Position numbers and translations under genes: made by a program. The notes under the pieces are model-generated. The model ran no database searches. It saw nothing but the letters and a program-made list of their open reading frames with translations, and was not told where the DNA came from. Shown in pieces: positions 8,974-18,396 of a stretch of 64,000 nucleotides of DNA (the stretch's first letter is position 1; the number at the start of each line of letters is the position of its first letter). Source of the stretch: Pontibacter sp. G13 (GTDB lineage Bacteria; Bacteroidota; Bacteroidia; J057); contig NZ_CP134696.1 in NCBI RefSeq assembly GCF_031851795.1, positions 4,360,501 to 4,424,500 of the forward strand, read 5' to 3'.

Positions 8974-9945
8974 ATGAAAGGTCCGATCTCTCAATTTATT
9001 GAACATCACTATCTGCATTTCAACGCTGCGGCGATGGTGGATGCAGCCAAAGGATATGAAACCCATTTGCTCAAAGGGGGCAACATGATGGTTACCTTGG
9101 CAGGAGCCATGAGTACTGCTGAGCTGGGCAAGTCGCTTGCCGAGATGATTCGCCAGGACAAAGTGCAGATCATTTCATGTACAGGTGCCAATCTAGAGGA
9201 GGATATCATGAACCTTGTTGCGCACAAGTCCTATAAGCGAGTTCCACATTACCGAGATCTCAGTCCCAAAGAAGAGTGGGATTTGCTTCAAGGCGGGTTC
9301 AATCGGGTGACAGATACCTGCATCCCAGAGGAGGAAGCTTTTCGAAGAATTCAGGACCCTATCTTCAAGCGCTGGAAAGATGCTGAGGAGGCTGGGAAAC
9401 GCTTTTTTCCGCACGAGTACATGTACCAAATGCTTTTGGGTGGAGATCTGGAAGCCCATTACGAGATCGATCCCAAGGATAGCTGGATGCTGGCTGCTGC
9501 GGAAAAGAACCTTCCGATCGTGGTACCGGGCTGGGAGGATTCGACGATGGGAAACATCTTTGCCTCTTACTGTATCAAGGAGCTGCTGAAACCCAGTACA
9601 GTCAAGTCTGGCATCGAATATATGACCTGGCTTGCGGGATGGTACAAGGAGCATGGTGGAGGAGCAGGTGTGGGGTTCTTTCAAATCGGTGGAGGAATTG
9701 CTGGTGACTTCCCTATTTGCGTGGTCCCCATGATGTATCAGGATCTGGAATTGACAGAAACCCCATTCTGGCAGTATTTCTGCCAAATCTCAGATTCTAC
9801 CACAAGTTATGGCTCTTATTCAGGAGCTGTGCCCAACGAAAAAATCACTTGGGGTAAACTCGATATTGACACGCCCAAATTCATTGTGGAATCAGATGCG
9901 ACGATTGTTGCGCCCTTGATGTTTGCTTGGATTTTGGGGTGGTAA
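8974..9945 (+). CDS. Deoxyhypusine-synthase-family enzyme of a polyamine operon, 323 aa
   Basis: A Rossmann-like NAD-dependent enzyme of the deoxyhypusine synthase/homospermidine synthase superfamily, which transfers an aminobutyl group from spermidine or putrescine. The catalytic lysine that forms the imine with the aminobutyl group is conserved as K295 in TWGKLD, matching SWGK of human DHS. The NAD-binding LAGAMSTAELG segment and the GGGIAGDFP loop are present, but the histidines of the human GGGVxKHH loop are replaced. Bacteria have no eIF5A substrate, so a small-molecule role such as homospermidine synthesis is more likely. The ATG at 8974 was chosen over an earlier frame start inside speB. 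Confidence 0.85.
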   Translation: MKGPISQFIEHHYLHFNAAAMVDAAKGYETHLLKGGNMMVTLAGAMSTAELGKSLAEMIRQDKVQIISCTGANLEEDIMNLVAHKSYKRVPHYRDLSPKEEWDLLQGGFNRVTDTCIPEEEAFRRIQDPIFKRWKDAEEAGKRFFPHEYMYQMLLGGDLEAHYEIDPKDSWMLAAAEKNLPIVVPGWEDSTMGNIFASYCIKELLKPSTVKSGIEYMTWLAGWYKEHGGGAGVGFFQIGGGIAGDFPICVVPMMYQDLELTETPFWQYFCQISDSTTSYGSYSGAVPNEKITWGKLDIDTPKFIVESDATIVAPLMFAWILGW

Positions 9946-9968
9946 ACTCTTGATTGTTAAGATTTTTT

Positions 9969-10000
9969 GGGCCTTTCCTATTCGTAGGGAAGGCCCTTTT
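9969..10000 (+). terminator. Rho-independent terminator of the polyamine operon
   Basis: GGGCCTTTCC (9969-9978) pairs with GGGAAGGCCC (9987-9996), leaving an 8-base loop, followed by TTTT. It is 24 bases after the stop of the deoxyhypusine-synthase-like gene. Confidence 0.85.
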
Positions 10001-10233
10001 GGGTAACGTCTCTCATCAGGCCAGATCTTTCTGGATGCGTGTATGATCCATACTGCTTAAGGATGAGGCACATTACTATTTAGGAAAATTGGATTGATGG
10101 GAGGTTTCCCATTCCAGAATCTGCCAGAGAATTGTCTGCATCTCAATGGCAATTGTGCTAAATTGCGCCGCAGTTGGTGACATCTATCGTTATCCTTCGT
10201 GTTTGGTCCCACCTTGAATCTAATGGAAAGCCT

Positions 10234-11034
10234 ATGGCACTTGCACAGCATAAATCTCTTGATATCAGGTATCGCCAGCAGGTAGATAATTCGCGAGAAT
10301 ACTTGGTCCCATTTATTGAGCGTCGGCTCAACATAGGACCCGATACACATGTGTTGGAGATTGGTTGTGCCGAAGGTGGGGTATTGCGTCCTTTTTTGGA
10401 AGCGGGAGCGAGCATTGCAGGGGTGGATTTGTCGCCGGCACGAGTTGCCACCGCCAAGGAGAATTTTAAGGAAGAAATTGCGCAGGGAAGGGCCGAGTTT
10501 GTGGCTCAGAATGTCTATGAGGAAGCTTTTCTATCAAAGCACAAAGGGCGGTATGATCTCATTCTGCTCAAGGACACCATCGAACATATCCCTGATCAGG
10601 AGAAATTCATTCCTTACCTAAAGAACTTCCTCAAGCCAGAAGGCAAGATTTTCTTTGGGTTTCCACCATGGCGTATGCCTTTTGGCGGGCATCAGCAGAC
10701 CAACAAGAACAAGTTCTTGGCGATGCTTCCGTGGTATCATCTGTTTCCGAGGTCTATCTATTCGGCGATTCTGAAGGCGGGTGGGGAGACCGACAAGCAG
10801 GTGGAAGATATGCTGGAAATCAAGGATACCGGCATTAATCTTGGTCGATTCGAAAAGATCTTGAAACAAGACAATTGGGAGGTTTTGGAACGAACGCTAT
10901 TTCTGTTCAATCCGATCTACCGCTATAAATTTGGACTGACTCCTCGTGAGCAATTTCCCATTTTGGGGGATATTCCCTTTGTCAGGGATTTTGTGACGAC
11001 TGCAGGCTGGTACTTGGTTTCGCCTAGAAAATAG
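10234..11034 (+). CDS. Class I SAM-dependent methyltransferase, 266 aa
   Basis: Motif I VLEIGCAEGG (SAM-binding glycine loop), a following acidic residue in GVDLS, and motif II DLILLKDTIEHIPD are in the order of Methyltransf_11/25 enzymes. The region after FFGFPPWRMPFGGHQQ is a longer substrate domain of about 120 residues seen in Bacteroidota relatives, perhaps acting on a lipid or quinone-like substrate; no function can be named. The frame is open from 10174, but the ATG at 10234 (MALAQHK) is the first natural one near the conserved part. It is followed by nuoH after 59 bases. Confidence 0.8.
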   Translation: MALAQHKSLDIRYRQQVDNSREYLVPFIERRLNIGPDTHVLEIGCAEGGVLRPFLEAGASIAGVDLSPARVATAKENFKEEIAQGRAEFVAQNVYEEAFLSKHKGRYDLILLKDTIEHIPDQEKFIPYLKNFLKPEGKIFFGFPPWRMPFGGHQQTNKNKFLAMLPWYHLFPRSIYSAILKAGGETDKQVEDMLEIKDTGINLGRFEKILKQDNWEVLERTLFLFNPIYRYKFGLTPREQFPILGDIPFVRDFVTTAGWYLVSPRK

Positions 11035-11093
11035 GTTTGTAGTGCGTCCGCTTATTTGTAACTTAGAATTTACCTGAATAATCTTTTAGCTTC

Positions 11094-12152
11094 ATGAATG
11101 CTCTTACCCTCAGCATCATTTTGGTAGTGATCGCATTTTTGGTGTTAGTTACCATGGCAGCGTATACGGTTTACGCAGAGCGTAAAGTCGCCGCCGCCAT
11201 TCAGCAACGGGTGGGCCCGAACCGAGTAGGACCACTGGGATTGCTTCAGCCACTTGCCGACGTATTGAAATTGTTGCTGAAAGAAGATATTGTCCCTGCT
11301 TCTGCTGACAAATTGGTACACTTTATCGCGCCTGTCATTGCAGTAGGGATTTCGTTTGTAACGATGGCTGTTATTCCTTTTGCCAAAGCTGATCTTGCGA
11401 TGACAGAGGCGACCGGTGGTTTCTTGACCATTGCCAATGTAAATATTGGAGTCCTGTACATTCTTGCGATTTCATCTGTTGCGGTATATGGCGTAACGCT
11501 TGCAGGATGGTCTTCCAACTCCAAGTATGCATTGCTAGGAGGTCTTCGTTCTTCTGCCCAGATGATCAGTTACGAACTGGCGATGGGATTGAGCGTCGTG
11601 AGTGTAATTCTGCTGACCAATTATCGTTTCGAAGGTGCTGACGGATTCCTGAGTCCTGGAGCAATCGTGGAGGCGCAAAGAGGTGCTTGGAATTTCCTTG
11701 TGAATCCGATTGGAGCGATCATCTTCATTACTTGTGCTTTTGCAGAGGCTAACCGAGCGCCATTTGACTTGGTGGAAGCAGAGCAGGAATTGGTGGGAGG
11801 TTTCCACACAGAATATAGCTCAACGAAGTTTGCCTCCTTCTTTTTGGCGGAATATGTTCACGTTATCGTGGCTTCCATGTTGATCACGACCTTCTTTTTT
11901 GGAGGTTACCTGAGCCCAATTGATGGATTTTTGGATGTCGCTGGATGGGCGCCTGCCGCTCAGTTGGCTTGGAGCTTGGGTTGGTTCATGTTGAAAACGC
12001 TGTTTTTTGTATTTGTTTTCATCTGGGTGCGTTGGACATTGCCACGATTCAAGTATAATCAGTTGATGGACTTGGGATGGAAGAAGTTCCTTCCGCTCGC
12101 GCTGTTGAATTTGGTAGTGATAGCTGGTGTGATTGCCTTCTTGAGTACCTGA
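11094..12152 (+). CDS. nuoH: NADH-quinone oxidoreductase subunit H
   Basis: A membrane subunit of respiratory complex I that forms the quinone chamber and first proton path. It is recognised by YAERKVAAAIQQRVGPNRVGP near the N-terminus, the ALLGGLRSSAQMISYE segment, and CAFAEANRAPFDLVEAE followed by GGFHTEYS, the quinone-binding loop. About eight hydrophobic helices are present and 352 residues is normal. The usual neighbours nuoG and nuoI are absent: it stands between a methyltransferase and clpC, so the complex I genes are probably scattered in this genome. Confidence 0.96.
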   Translation: MNALTLSIILVVIAFLVLVTMAAYTVYAERKVAAAIQQRVGPNRVGPLGLLQPLADVLKLLLKEDIVPASADKLVHFIAPVIAVGISFVTMAVIPFAKADLAMTEATGGFLTIANVNIGVLYILAISSVAVYGVTLAGWSSNSKYALLGGLRSSAQMISYELAMGLSVVSVILLTNYRFEGADGFLSPGAIVEAQRGAWNFLVNPIGAIIFITCAFAEANRAPFDLVEAEQELVGGFHTEYSSTKFASFFLAEYVHVIVASMLITTFFFGGYLSPIDGFLDVAGWAPAAQLAWSLGWFMLKTLFFVFVFIWVRWTLPRFKYNQLMDLGWKKFLPLALLNLVVIAGVIAFLST

Positions 12153-12297
12153 TTGCCCGCCGAACCCAAATAGGGATCTGCTCGTTTGTTAGGTTATTCA
12201 TTTTCTGTCATTCTGTCATAGAAGGACGAGATGGCATAAAAGCAGCTATGGTAGCGTGAAGGATTATCGATCAAGACCAGAGTATTAGGAGCATTTT

Positions 12298-14856
12298 ATG
12301 GAATCTAATTTCTCAGATAGAGTAAAAGACGTGATTTCCTACAGCAGGGAGGAAGCCATACGGCTGGGCCATGATTACATCGGTCCTGAACACCTCCTGT
12401 TGGGCTTGGTCAGAGAAGGCGAGGGCTTGGCGATCAAGATTTTGGTGAACCTAAGCGTTGATCTGACACAGCTCAAGAAATCCATCGAAAATGCTGTAAA
12501 GGGGACCATCACAAAGATTAACTTGACAAACCTGCCACTCACTCGGCAGGCAGAGAAGGTTTTGAAAATCACTAGGCTCGAAGCCAAACTGCTGAGAAGT
12601 TCAGTGATCGGCACAGAGCATCTGTTGCTTTCCATCCTCCGGGAGGAAAACAATGTGGCTGCTCAAATTCTGGCTCGCTTTGGCGTTAGCTACGAAGTGA
12701 TCCGAGCTGAACTCGAAGAAAAGGAAGAGGCTCAATCACCTACTATGTCAATAGAAACCCCAGATCCTGCTGAAATGAGTAACCCTGGAGAACGGCCTCG
12801 TAAACAGTCCAAATCGAAAACCCCTGTTCTTGACAATTTCGGTCGCGATCTGACCAAAGCAGCAGAGGAAAACAAGCTGGACCCAATTGTTGGGCGTGAG
12901 AATGAAATCGAACGCGTAGCGCAAATCCTCAGTCGGCGCAAAAAGAACAATCCTGTCCTCATCGGAGAACCCGGTGTGGGTAAGACTGCTATCGCCGAAG
13001 GACTTGCGCTCCGGATCATTCAACGAAAAGTCAGCCGAGTCCTCTACAACAAGCGCGTTGTTACCTTGGATATCGCTTCCTTGGTTGCTGGTACAAAGTA
13101 TCGCGGTCAGTTTGAAGAAAGGATGAAAGCCGTTATGGCTGAGCTGGAGAAATCTCCAGATGTGATCCTGTTCATCGATGAGCTTCACACAATCGTGGGA
13201 GCTGGCGGTGCATCTGGATCGCTAGATGCATCCAACATCTTCAAGCCTGCTTTGGCAAGAGGGGAAATTCAATGCATCGGTGCTACCACCCTCGATGAGT
13301 ACCGTCAGTACATCGAGAAGGATGGAGCATTGGAACGTCGTTTCCAAAAAGTAATGGTTGAACCTACGTCTGTAGAAGAAACCATGGCCATTTTGGAAAA
13401 CATCAAGTCCAAGTATGAGGATCATCACAATGTCAACTACACAGAAGCAGCTATTGAAGCTTGTGTGAAGTTGTCTGATCGCTACATCTCGGACAGATTC
13501 TTCCCAGACAAAGCCATTGATGTACTGGATGAGGCAGGGAGCCGCGTCCACATCACCAATATCCATGTGCCACAGAGTATCTTGGATTTGGAAGGCAAAA
13601 TCGAGGAAGTCAAGGAGCAAAAGAACAAAGTCGTCCGTAGTCAGCGCTACGAAGAAGCTGCTCGCCTGAGAGATCAGGAGAAACGCTTGCTCGAAGAGTT
13701 GGAGGACGCAAAAAGAGCTTGGGAAGAGGAAACTCGAAACAAGCGCTACACGGTTCATGAAGAAGACGTCGCTTCGGTTGTATCTATGATGACAGGGGTA
13801 CCTGTTACCAAGATTGCAGCAGGTGAGGTGGCTAAGCTTAAAATCATGGCTGATGACCTCAAAGATGTGATCATCGGTCAAGATTCGGCTATCGACAAAT
13901 TGGTCATGGCGATCAAAAGGTCTCGTTTGGGACTCAAAGATCCCAACAAGCCAATTGGTTCCTTTATCTTCTTGGGACAGACCGGGGTCGGTAAAACAGA
14001 GCTCGCCAAAGCATTGGCTCGCTATATGTTTGATTCCGAAGAAGCGTTGATTCGTCTCGATATGAGTGAGTACATGGAAAAATTCACCGTGTCTCGCTTG
14101 ATTGGAGCGCCTCCCGGATACGTCGGATACGAAGAAGGTGGTCAATTGACTGAGCGAGTTCGTCGCAAGCCTTATTCTGTCGTGTTGTTGGATGAGATTG
14201 AAAAAGCTCACCCAGACATCTTCAATATCCTGCTTCAGGTGTTGGATGATGGAATCCTTACGGATGGGTTGGGTCGCAGAATCGATTTCAAGAATACCGT
14301 GATCATCATGACTTCCAATGTCGGTGTCCGTGAGCTCAAGAGCTTTGGATCTGGAGTAGGCTACGGTACCAAATCCCGTGCTGACCAGAATGCCGAGATG
14401 ATCAAGTCTACCCTGGAAGGGGCCATGAAAAAGGTATTCCGGCCAGAGTTCTTGAACAGAATTGATGAGGTGATCATCTTCAATGAGCTTGAAAAGCCAG
14501 ATATCCTCCAAATCATCGATCTCCAATTGAAAGGTGTTTTTGCCCGGATTGAGGAGAAAGGGTTCAAAATTGAGCTCTCCGAAAAAGCCAAGGAGTATAT
14601 TGCAGATAAAGGCTTCGATAAGCAATTTGGTGCAAGGCCACTTCAGCGTGCCCTCCAGAAATATCTGGAAGATCCGATTGCTGATCAGATCCTCGAAGGA
14701 AACACCAGTGAAGGTGACGCACTTTACGTCGATTATGACGAAAAAGAGGAAAAGATCACTGTGAAGACCAAGAAGGCTCGGAAATCCAAAGCCAAGCCTG
14801 CTGCTAGCGATGACACTGAGTCAAAAGAAGAACCTACTGAAGAGACTGAGGAATAA
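12298..14856 (+). CDS. clpC: ATP-dependent Clp protease ATP-binding subunit ClpC, 852 aa
   Basis: An AAA+ unfoldase that feeds proteins to ClpP. Two N-terminal Clp repeats lie at about residues 4-150. The first AAA domain has Walker A GEPGVGKT at residues 223-230 and Walker [13 protein letters not shown] motif in the coiled middle domain ([21 protein letters not shown]) identifies ClpC rather than ClpB. The second AAA domain has GQTGVGKT from residue 560 and the pore loop GYVGYEEGG. The C-terminus ends in a 35-residue Lys/Glu-rich tail. A terminator follows the gene. Confidence 0.97.
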   Translation: MESNFSDRVKDVISYSREEAIRLGHDYIGPEHLLLGLVREGEGLAIKILVNLSVDLTQLKKSIENAVKGTITKINLTNLPLTRQAEKVLKITRLEAKLLRSSVIGTEHLLLSILREENNVAAQILARFGVSYEVIRAELEEKEEAQSPTMSIETPDPAEMSNPGERPRKQSKSKTPVLDNFGRDLTKAAEENKLDPIVGRENEIERVAQILSRRKKNNPVLIGEPGVGKTAIAEGLALRIIQRKVSRVLYNKRVVTLDIASLVAGTKYRGQFEERMKAVMAELEKSPDVILFIDELHTIVGAGGASGSLDASNIFKPALARGEIQCIGATTLDEYRQYIEKDGALERRFQKVMVEPTSVEETMAILENIKSKYEDHHNVNYTEAAIEACVKLSDRYISDRFFPDKAIDVLDEAGSRVHITNIHVPQSILDLEGKIEEVKEQKNKVVRSQRYEEAARLRDQEKRLLEELEDAKRAWEEETRNKRYTVHEEDVASVVSMMTGVPVTKIAAGEVAKLKIMADDLKDVIIGQDSAIDKLVMAIKRSRLGLKDPNKPIGSFIFLGQTGVGKTELAKALARYMFDSEEALIRLDMSEYMEKFTVSRLIGAPPGYVGYEEGGQLTERVRRKPYSVVLLDEIEKAHPDIFNILLQVLDDGILTDGLGRRIDFKNTVIIMTSNVGVRELKSFGSGVGYGTKSRADQNAEMIKSTLEGAMKKVFRPEFLNRIDEVIIFNELEKPDILQIIDLQLKGVFARIEEKGFKIELSEKAKEYIADKGFDKQFGARPLQRALQKYLEDPIADQILEGNTSEGDALYVDYDEKEEKITVKTKKARKSKAKPAASDDTESKEEPTEETEE

Positions 14857-14890
14857 TCGGTTTCTAAGGTATCTCAATATCAGGTAAGTT

Positions 14891-14920
14891 CAGGGGCTCA
14901 TTTTGGGCCCCTGTTTCTTT
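14891..14920 (+). terminator. Rho-independent terminator after clpC
   Basis: CAGGGGC (14891-14897) pairs perfectly with GCCCCTG (14907-14913), followed by TTTCTTT. It lies 10 bases before the ATG of the next gene, so that gene either has its own promoter or depends on readthrough. Confidence 0.75.
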
Positions 14921-14929
14921 ATACAAACT

Positions 14930-15307
14930 ATGAGCAATCAAACTCTCCCCACTCTCGTCTTGGGGGCTACTACCAATCCCGGTCGGTACGCATATCTGGC
15001 TGTCCACTCCCTCATGGAATATGGACACGAAGTAATTCCGGTCGGAATCAAAACAGGCGAAGTCAATGGGATTCCCATCCATCCGGTCGATCTGGACTGG
15101 TTTCCAAAGGTGGATACCGTGACCCTGTATGTTGGGCCAGCACGTCAGCCCCAATACTACGACTGGTTGGTAAACTTGAAGCCTAGGAGAGTCATCTTCA
15201 ATCCGGGTACGGAGAATCCTGAACTCATGCGGATGCTGGATAAGCATCAAATTGAATCTGTTGTCGCGTGTACCCTCGTAATGTTGTCCACCAGACAATA
15301 TGCTTAA
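14930..15307 (+). CDS. CoA-binding domain protein, 125 aa
   Basis: A small Rossmann-fold protein of the YccU/YneT CoA-binding group. After a short N-terminus it shows VLGATTNPGRYAYLAVHSL, the nucleotide loop and helix; GHEVIPVG strand; VDTVTLYVGP; and RRVIFNPGTENPEL near the C-terminus, the conserved asparagine-proline-glycine segment. The function of stand-alone CoA-binding proteins is unknown. The ATG at 14930 was chosen because an earlier frame start runs through the terminator hairpin. Confidence 0.85.
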   Translation: MSNQTLPTLVLGATTNPGRYAYLAVHSLMEYGHEVIPVGIKTGEVNGIPIHPVDLDWFPKVDTVTLYVGPARQPQYYDWLVNLKPRRVIFNPGTENPELMRMLDKHQIESVVACTLVMLSTRQYA

Positions 15308-15394
15308 AGCTGCAACGTTTTCATTTCTTCTGAAATTTCGCTAGTTTTCTTACAGCTCTGAATCTGGCTGTCTGGCCACTAAGCGAATGAGTTT

Positions 15395-15793
15395 ATGGAA
15401 TCACGCCTAAATACTGCCGTCACTCAAGGAATTCGGGTGAATGTCCGAACGACCTATATTAAAGACGAATCCGCACCCGGTAGAAATTTCTACGTTTTTG
15501 CCTACCAAGTGGAAATCATCAACGAGTCTCCATATTCGGTGAAACTATTGACCCGTGAGTGGAACATTGTGGATGGAATTGGTCAGAAACGAGTTGTCAA
15601 AGGAGAAGGTGTGATCGGCCAGCAACCTGTCATTCAACCTGGAGAGCAGCATCGATATGTGAGCGGGTCTCATTTTCAGACTCCTATTGGCAGAATGTCA
15701 GGTCATTATGTGATGGCGCGTGAGGTAGATGGCGATCTAATTCAGGTGGAAATACCCCCATTCCTGATGATGGTTCCTTGTTTGAGTAATTAG
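15395..15793 (+). CDS. apaG: ApaG-family protein, 132 aa
   Basis: A single fibronectin-III-like beta sandwich of the ApaG family. Diagnostic segments are FAYQVEIINESPYSVKLLTREWNIVDG, the GEGVIGQQPVIQPGE turn, and GSHFQTPIGRMSGHY. ApaG proteins are small, soluble and widely conserved; the E. coli protein is linked genetically to diadenosine tetraphosphate hydrolase and the human relative Polymerase-delta-interacting protein/FBXO3 use the domain for binding. No enzymatic activity is established. It is followed by a strong terminator, so it is separate from the RiPP operon. Confidence 0.93.
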   Translation: MESRLNTAVTQGIRVNVRTTYIKDESAPGRNFYVFAYQVEIINESPYSVKLLTREWNIVDGIGQKRVVKGEGVIGQQPVIQPGEQHRYVSGSHFQTPIGRMSGHYVMAREVDGDLIQVEIPPFLMMVPCLSN

Positions 15794-15831
15794 CCTTTCC
15801 TTCTCAGGCGAAGGCCGACATTCATATATAC

Positions 15832-15878
15832 ACGGCAAGCCGTGGTCTCGATTTTCGAGATCACGGCTTGCCGTTTTC
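15832..15878 (+). terminator. Long Rho-independent terminator after apaG
   Basis: A nearly perfect 20-bp inverted repeat, beginning ACGGCAAGCCGTG and ending CACGGCTTGCCGT, has a very short TTT loop and is followed by TTTTC. It isolates apaG from the RiPP operon. Confidence 0.85.
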
Positions 15879-16242
15879 ATATAGAGTCTTGAACCCTAGA
15901 TTTTAGGATCCTCCAACCACTCGCAGAGGGGAAGCGGCGCGATTTTCAGTAGATATGGCAGGATTCCAAGTGTATACCAATAGATATTGAAATCTCTCCA
16001 GTCATGGTATGCTTGTCCAATAAATTCCCTAACCCCTGGGACTCTTGTATGGAAACTATCGCAGAATAAGCCCTTTGAGCCTTTCTCGGTAGGCTATTCA
16101 TCCTTGCCTCCCCACAAGAATCCTGTAAAGCGGAACCAAGGGATTTGGATTGGATTGCTTCACCGGAATGGATGAGAATGTGCAAGCCTTAATTGGGAAA
16201 ACCAATATCTGTATCTGTTTCAACAACAAACAGCTTAGAACT
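15879..16242 (+). promoter_or_regulatory. Upstream region of the RiPP export operon
   Basis: About 360 bases between the apaG terminator and the first gene of the export operon. No convincing protein is present. The promoter of the operon should lie here, but I could not find a clean Bacteroidota -33 TTTG / -7 TAnnTTTG pair and mark no exact site. Confidence 0.4.
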
Positions 16243-16767
16243 ATGAAGCGAGTACTGTTCGTGCTGGGTCAATTGAATGATCTGGACATCGATTGGATGA
16301 TCCGACAAGGGGCAAAAAAGAATTTGCACGCTGGCAATTGGCTCATCAGACAAGGACATGAAATCGATAGCTTGTATATCGTACTCACGGGTGAATTTGA
16401 AGTGGTGAATGATCAAAAACCAGCTCATCCGATCGCCATTGTAGGAGCAGGAGAGGTATTGGGAGAGATGTCCTTCATCGATGCAAGACCTCCGGAAGCA
16501 TCTGTCAAAGCCATGGAAGATTCCACCGTGTTCTGTGTACCGAAACAGGTAATTCGAGAAAAAATGGAGCAGAATCCGGGATTTGCTGCTCGATTCTACC
16601 TAGCCATGTCCATGTTCCTTTCGAGTCGATTGAGAACTACCATGAACAGTTTGGGATTTGGCGTGCCTCAAGATGATGCAGATGAGATAGATCTCAATGT
16701 CCTTCATCAGGTGGGACAGGCTGGTGCAAGATTCAACCAAATCATCCACAAATTCTCAACTGTCTGA
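16243..16767 (+). CDS. Cyclic-nucleotide-binding-fold protein of NHLP-type RiPP clusters, 174 aa
   Basis: A single cNMP-binding (CRP N-terminal-like) beta roll without a DNA-binding domain. The opening MKRVLFVLGQLNDLDIDWMI and the phrase RQGHEIDSLYIVLTGEFEV are like cNMP-domain proteins I recall next to NHLP peptide exporters in cyanobacteria. The phosphate cassette reads GEMSFIDARPPEAS: its first glutamate is kept, but the arginine that holds the cyclic phosphate in CRP and PKA (PRAA) is replaced. Direct cAMP binding is thus doubtful. It begins the export operon, four bases before the TolC gene, and may control or scaffold the exporter. The ATG at 16243 fits the domain start. Confidence 0.82.
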   Translation: MKRVLFVLGQLNDLDIDWMIRQGAKKNLHAGNWLIRQGHEIDSLYIVLTGEFEVVNDQKPAHPIAIVGAGEVLGEMSFIDARPPEASVKAMEDSTVFCVPKQVIREKMEQNPGFAARFYLAMSMFLSSRLRTTMNSLGFGVPQDDADEIDLNVLHQVGQAGARFNQIIHKFSTV

Positions 16768-16770
16768 TCG

Positions 16771-18357
16771 ATGAAGATGTATCTGCGAGGTATTTGGATC
16801 ACTGTTTTGTGGGGAATGCTCTTCACTTTGGAGGCATTTCCTCAAGCTGAGGTACGCTCCATAAGCGGGAACATTCCCCAGTTGGCAGCTTCATTGTTGG
16901 AATTGAGTCCCAGTTTGCAGCAGCAAACCCTTAGAATTAGACAAGCCACTACGGGGAGGATTCTGGCAGCCAGTGCGTTCGATGTCAATTTGTATTCAAA
17001 CGTTCGATTTGACTACGATCAGTCGCAGCTTCATCCAAATGATCTCAGGACAGAATCAACTGGTGGGAACTTGGATACGAGGTCTCTTTCGAATACTTAT
17101 GGAGTCCAACGCCAATTTCGGAATGGCCTGATTTCAAGGGTTGAGACCTCATACGGACGTATTTCCAACAATTACCCTTTTGATGCCTATGGGGTGGAGC
17201 GGCCTGCCCAAACCGCAGACAATACCTTAGGTTGGTCTGTTTCCTTGGTCCAGCCATTGCTACAAGGCCGTGGAAAGTCCGTGGTGGCAGCCAATGAGCA
17301 AATCGCCCACCAACAAGTCCGAAAAGCAAAGTGGGATTATACTTCCTATACTTCCCAATTGATTGTGGATATGCTATTGGGCTATTGGGATTATTATGGG
17401 AGATACCGTGAGCAGATCATTTTTGAAGAAAACAGAAATAGAGTCCAGCAGCTTCTGGAGATGACAACGGAATTGGTACGTGCCGATCGAAAGGCAGCAA
17501 CCGATCTCAACCAGATTCAGGCAGACCTACTCGACAAAGAAAGGCAATTGCTGGCGGCCAAACAGCGATTGTATGAGTCTCGGCTTAACCTGGCTCGGGT
17601 CATTGGATTGGAATTCGATACTGATCACGTAATCGGTGATCCTGAAGATGAATTTCCCACCTTGGAATTGGCTCACTATTCCCCAAACCTTCCCATCGAC
17701 TCCCTCGTGGCGCTTGCATTGCGTAGCCGTCCTGATCTTAAATCCCTGTATTTGGCTCAAAGACAGTTGGATATCCAGTATCAAGTGGAAAGGAATAGAC
17801 AATTGCCTCAATTGGATTTGGTCACCTCTTGGGATTATCTCGGAGCATCTACTGGAAACCAATTGTCCAGAATTGCCTCGCCACTGATTGATCCGCTAAG
17901 CAATTCTCATTTGGTGTCGGTGGGAATCAATTTCGTTTTCCCCGCCAATAATCGAGCTGCAAAAGCCAATGTCGCCAATCAAAAATTGGCCATTGAATAC
18001 CAAGAGGTAGAAATCGCTAATAAGATTCGGGAGATCGAATTGAACCTGGGGATTGCTCTCAACCACTTGGACAATACGGTCGATCGACTTGAAAAGGCAT
18101 TCGGTACGCTCCAATACTACCAAAAAGTCTACGCGGATGAACAAGTCAAATTCCAGAATGGGATGACTACGCTCTTGAATTTGATCCTGTTTCAGGAACG
18201 ATTGACTTTTTCTCAATTGGATTATCTGTCTTCTCAAAGGGAGTTCGCTCGAGCGATTATCCTACTTCGTTGGGAGACCGGAACACTCGTTCCCCAACAC
18301 TTCCAATCTGGGGATTCCTTGAATCCATCCATGTTTGTTACGCTACCAACATTTTGA
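16771..18357 (+). CDS. TolC-family outer-membrane efflux protein, 528 aa
   Basis: Forms the outer-membrane exit duct of the peptide exporter. A signal peptide of about 26 residues (hydrophobic ITVLWGMLFTL, ending near FPQA) precedes a protein with two related halves rich in long coiled helices: the first around YDYTSYTSQLIVDMLLGYWDYYG to QADLLDKERQLLAAKQRLYESRLNLARVIG, the second around RSRPDLKSLYLAQRQL to the C-terminus, as in OEP-domain proteins. Length is usual. It is preceded by the cNMP-fold gene and followed by the HlyD-like adaptor, giving a complete tripartite type I system. Confidence 0.9.
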   Translation: MKMYLRGIWITVLWGMLFTLEAFPQAEVRSISGNIPQLAASLLELSPSLQQQTLRIRQATTGRILAASAFDVNLYSNVRFDYDQSQLHPNDLRTESTGGNLDTRSLSNTYGVQRQFRNGLISRVETSYGRISNNYPFDAYGVERPAQTADNTLGWSVSLVQPLLQGRGKSVVAANEQIAHQQVRKAKWDYTSYTSQLIVDMLLGYWDYYGRYREQIIFEENRNRVQQLLEMTTELVRADRKAATDLNQIQADLLDKERQLLAAKQRLYESRLNLARVIGLEFDTDHVIGDPEDEFPTLELAHYSPNLPIDSLVALALRSRPDLKSLYLAQRQLDIQYQVERNRQLPQLDLVTSWDYLGASTGNQLSRIASPLIDPLSNSHLVSVGINFVFPANNRAAKANVANQKLAIEYQEVEIANKIREIELNLGIALNHLDNTVDRLEKAFGTLQYYQKVYADEQVKFQNGMTTLLNLILFQERLTFSQLDYLSSQREFARAIILLRWETGTLVPQHFQSGDSLNPSMFVTLPTF

Positions 18358-18396
18358 TACTCAACCTTCAGTCCCGCTCCCAACAATTTGAATGCT

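Noticed and set aside
13222-14625. A 467-codon open frame antisense to clpC
   Set aside because: It is fully opposite to a strongly conserved gene, has no domain pattern, and its composition mirrors the clpC codon bias on the other strand.
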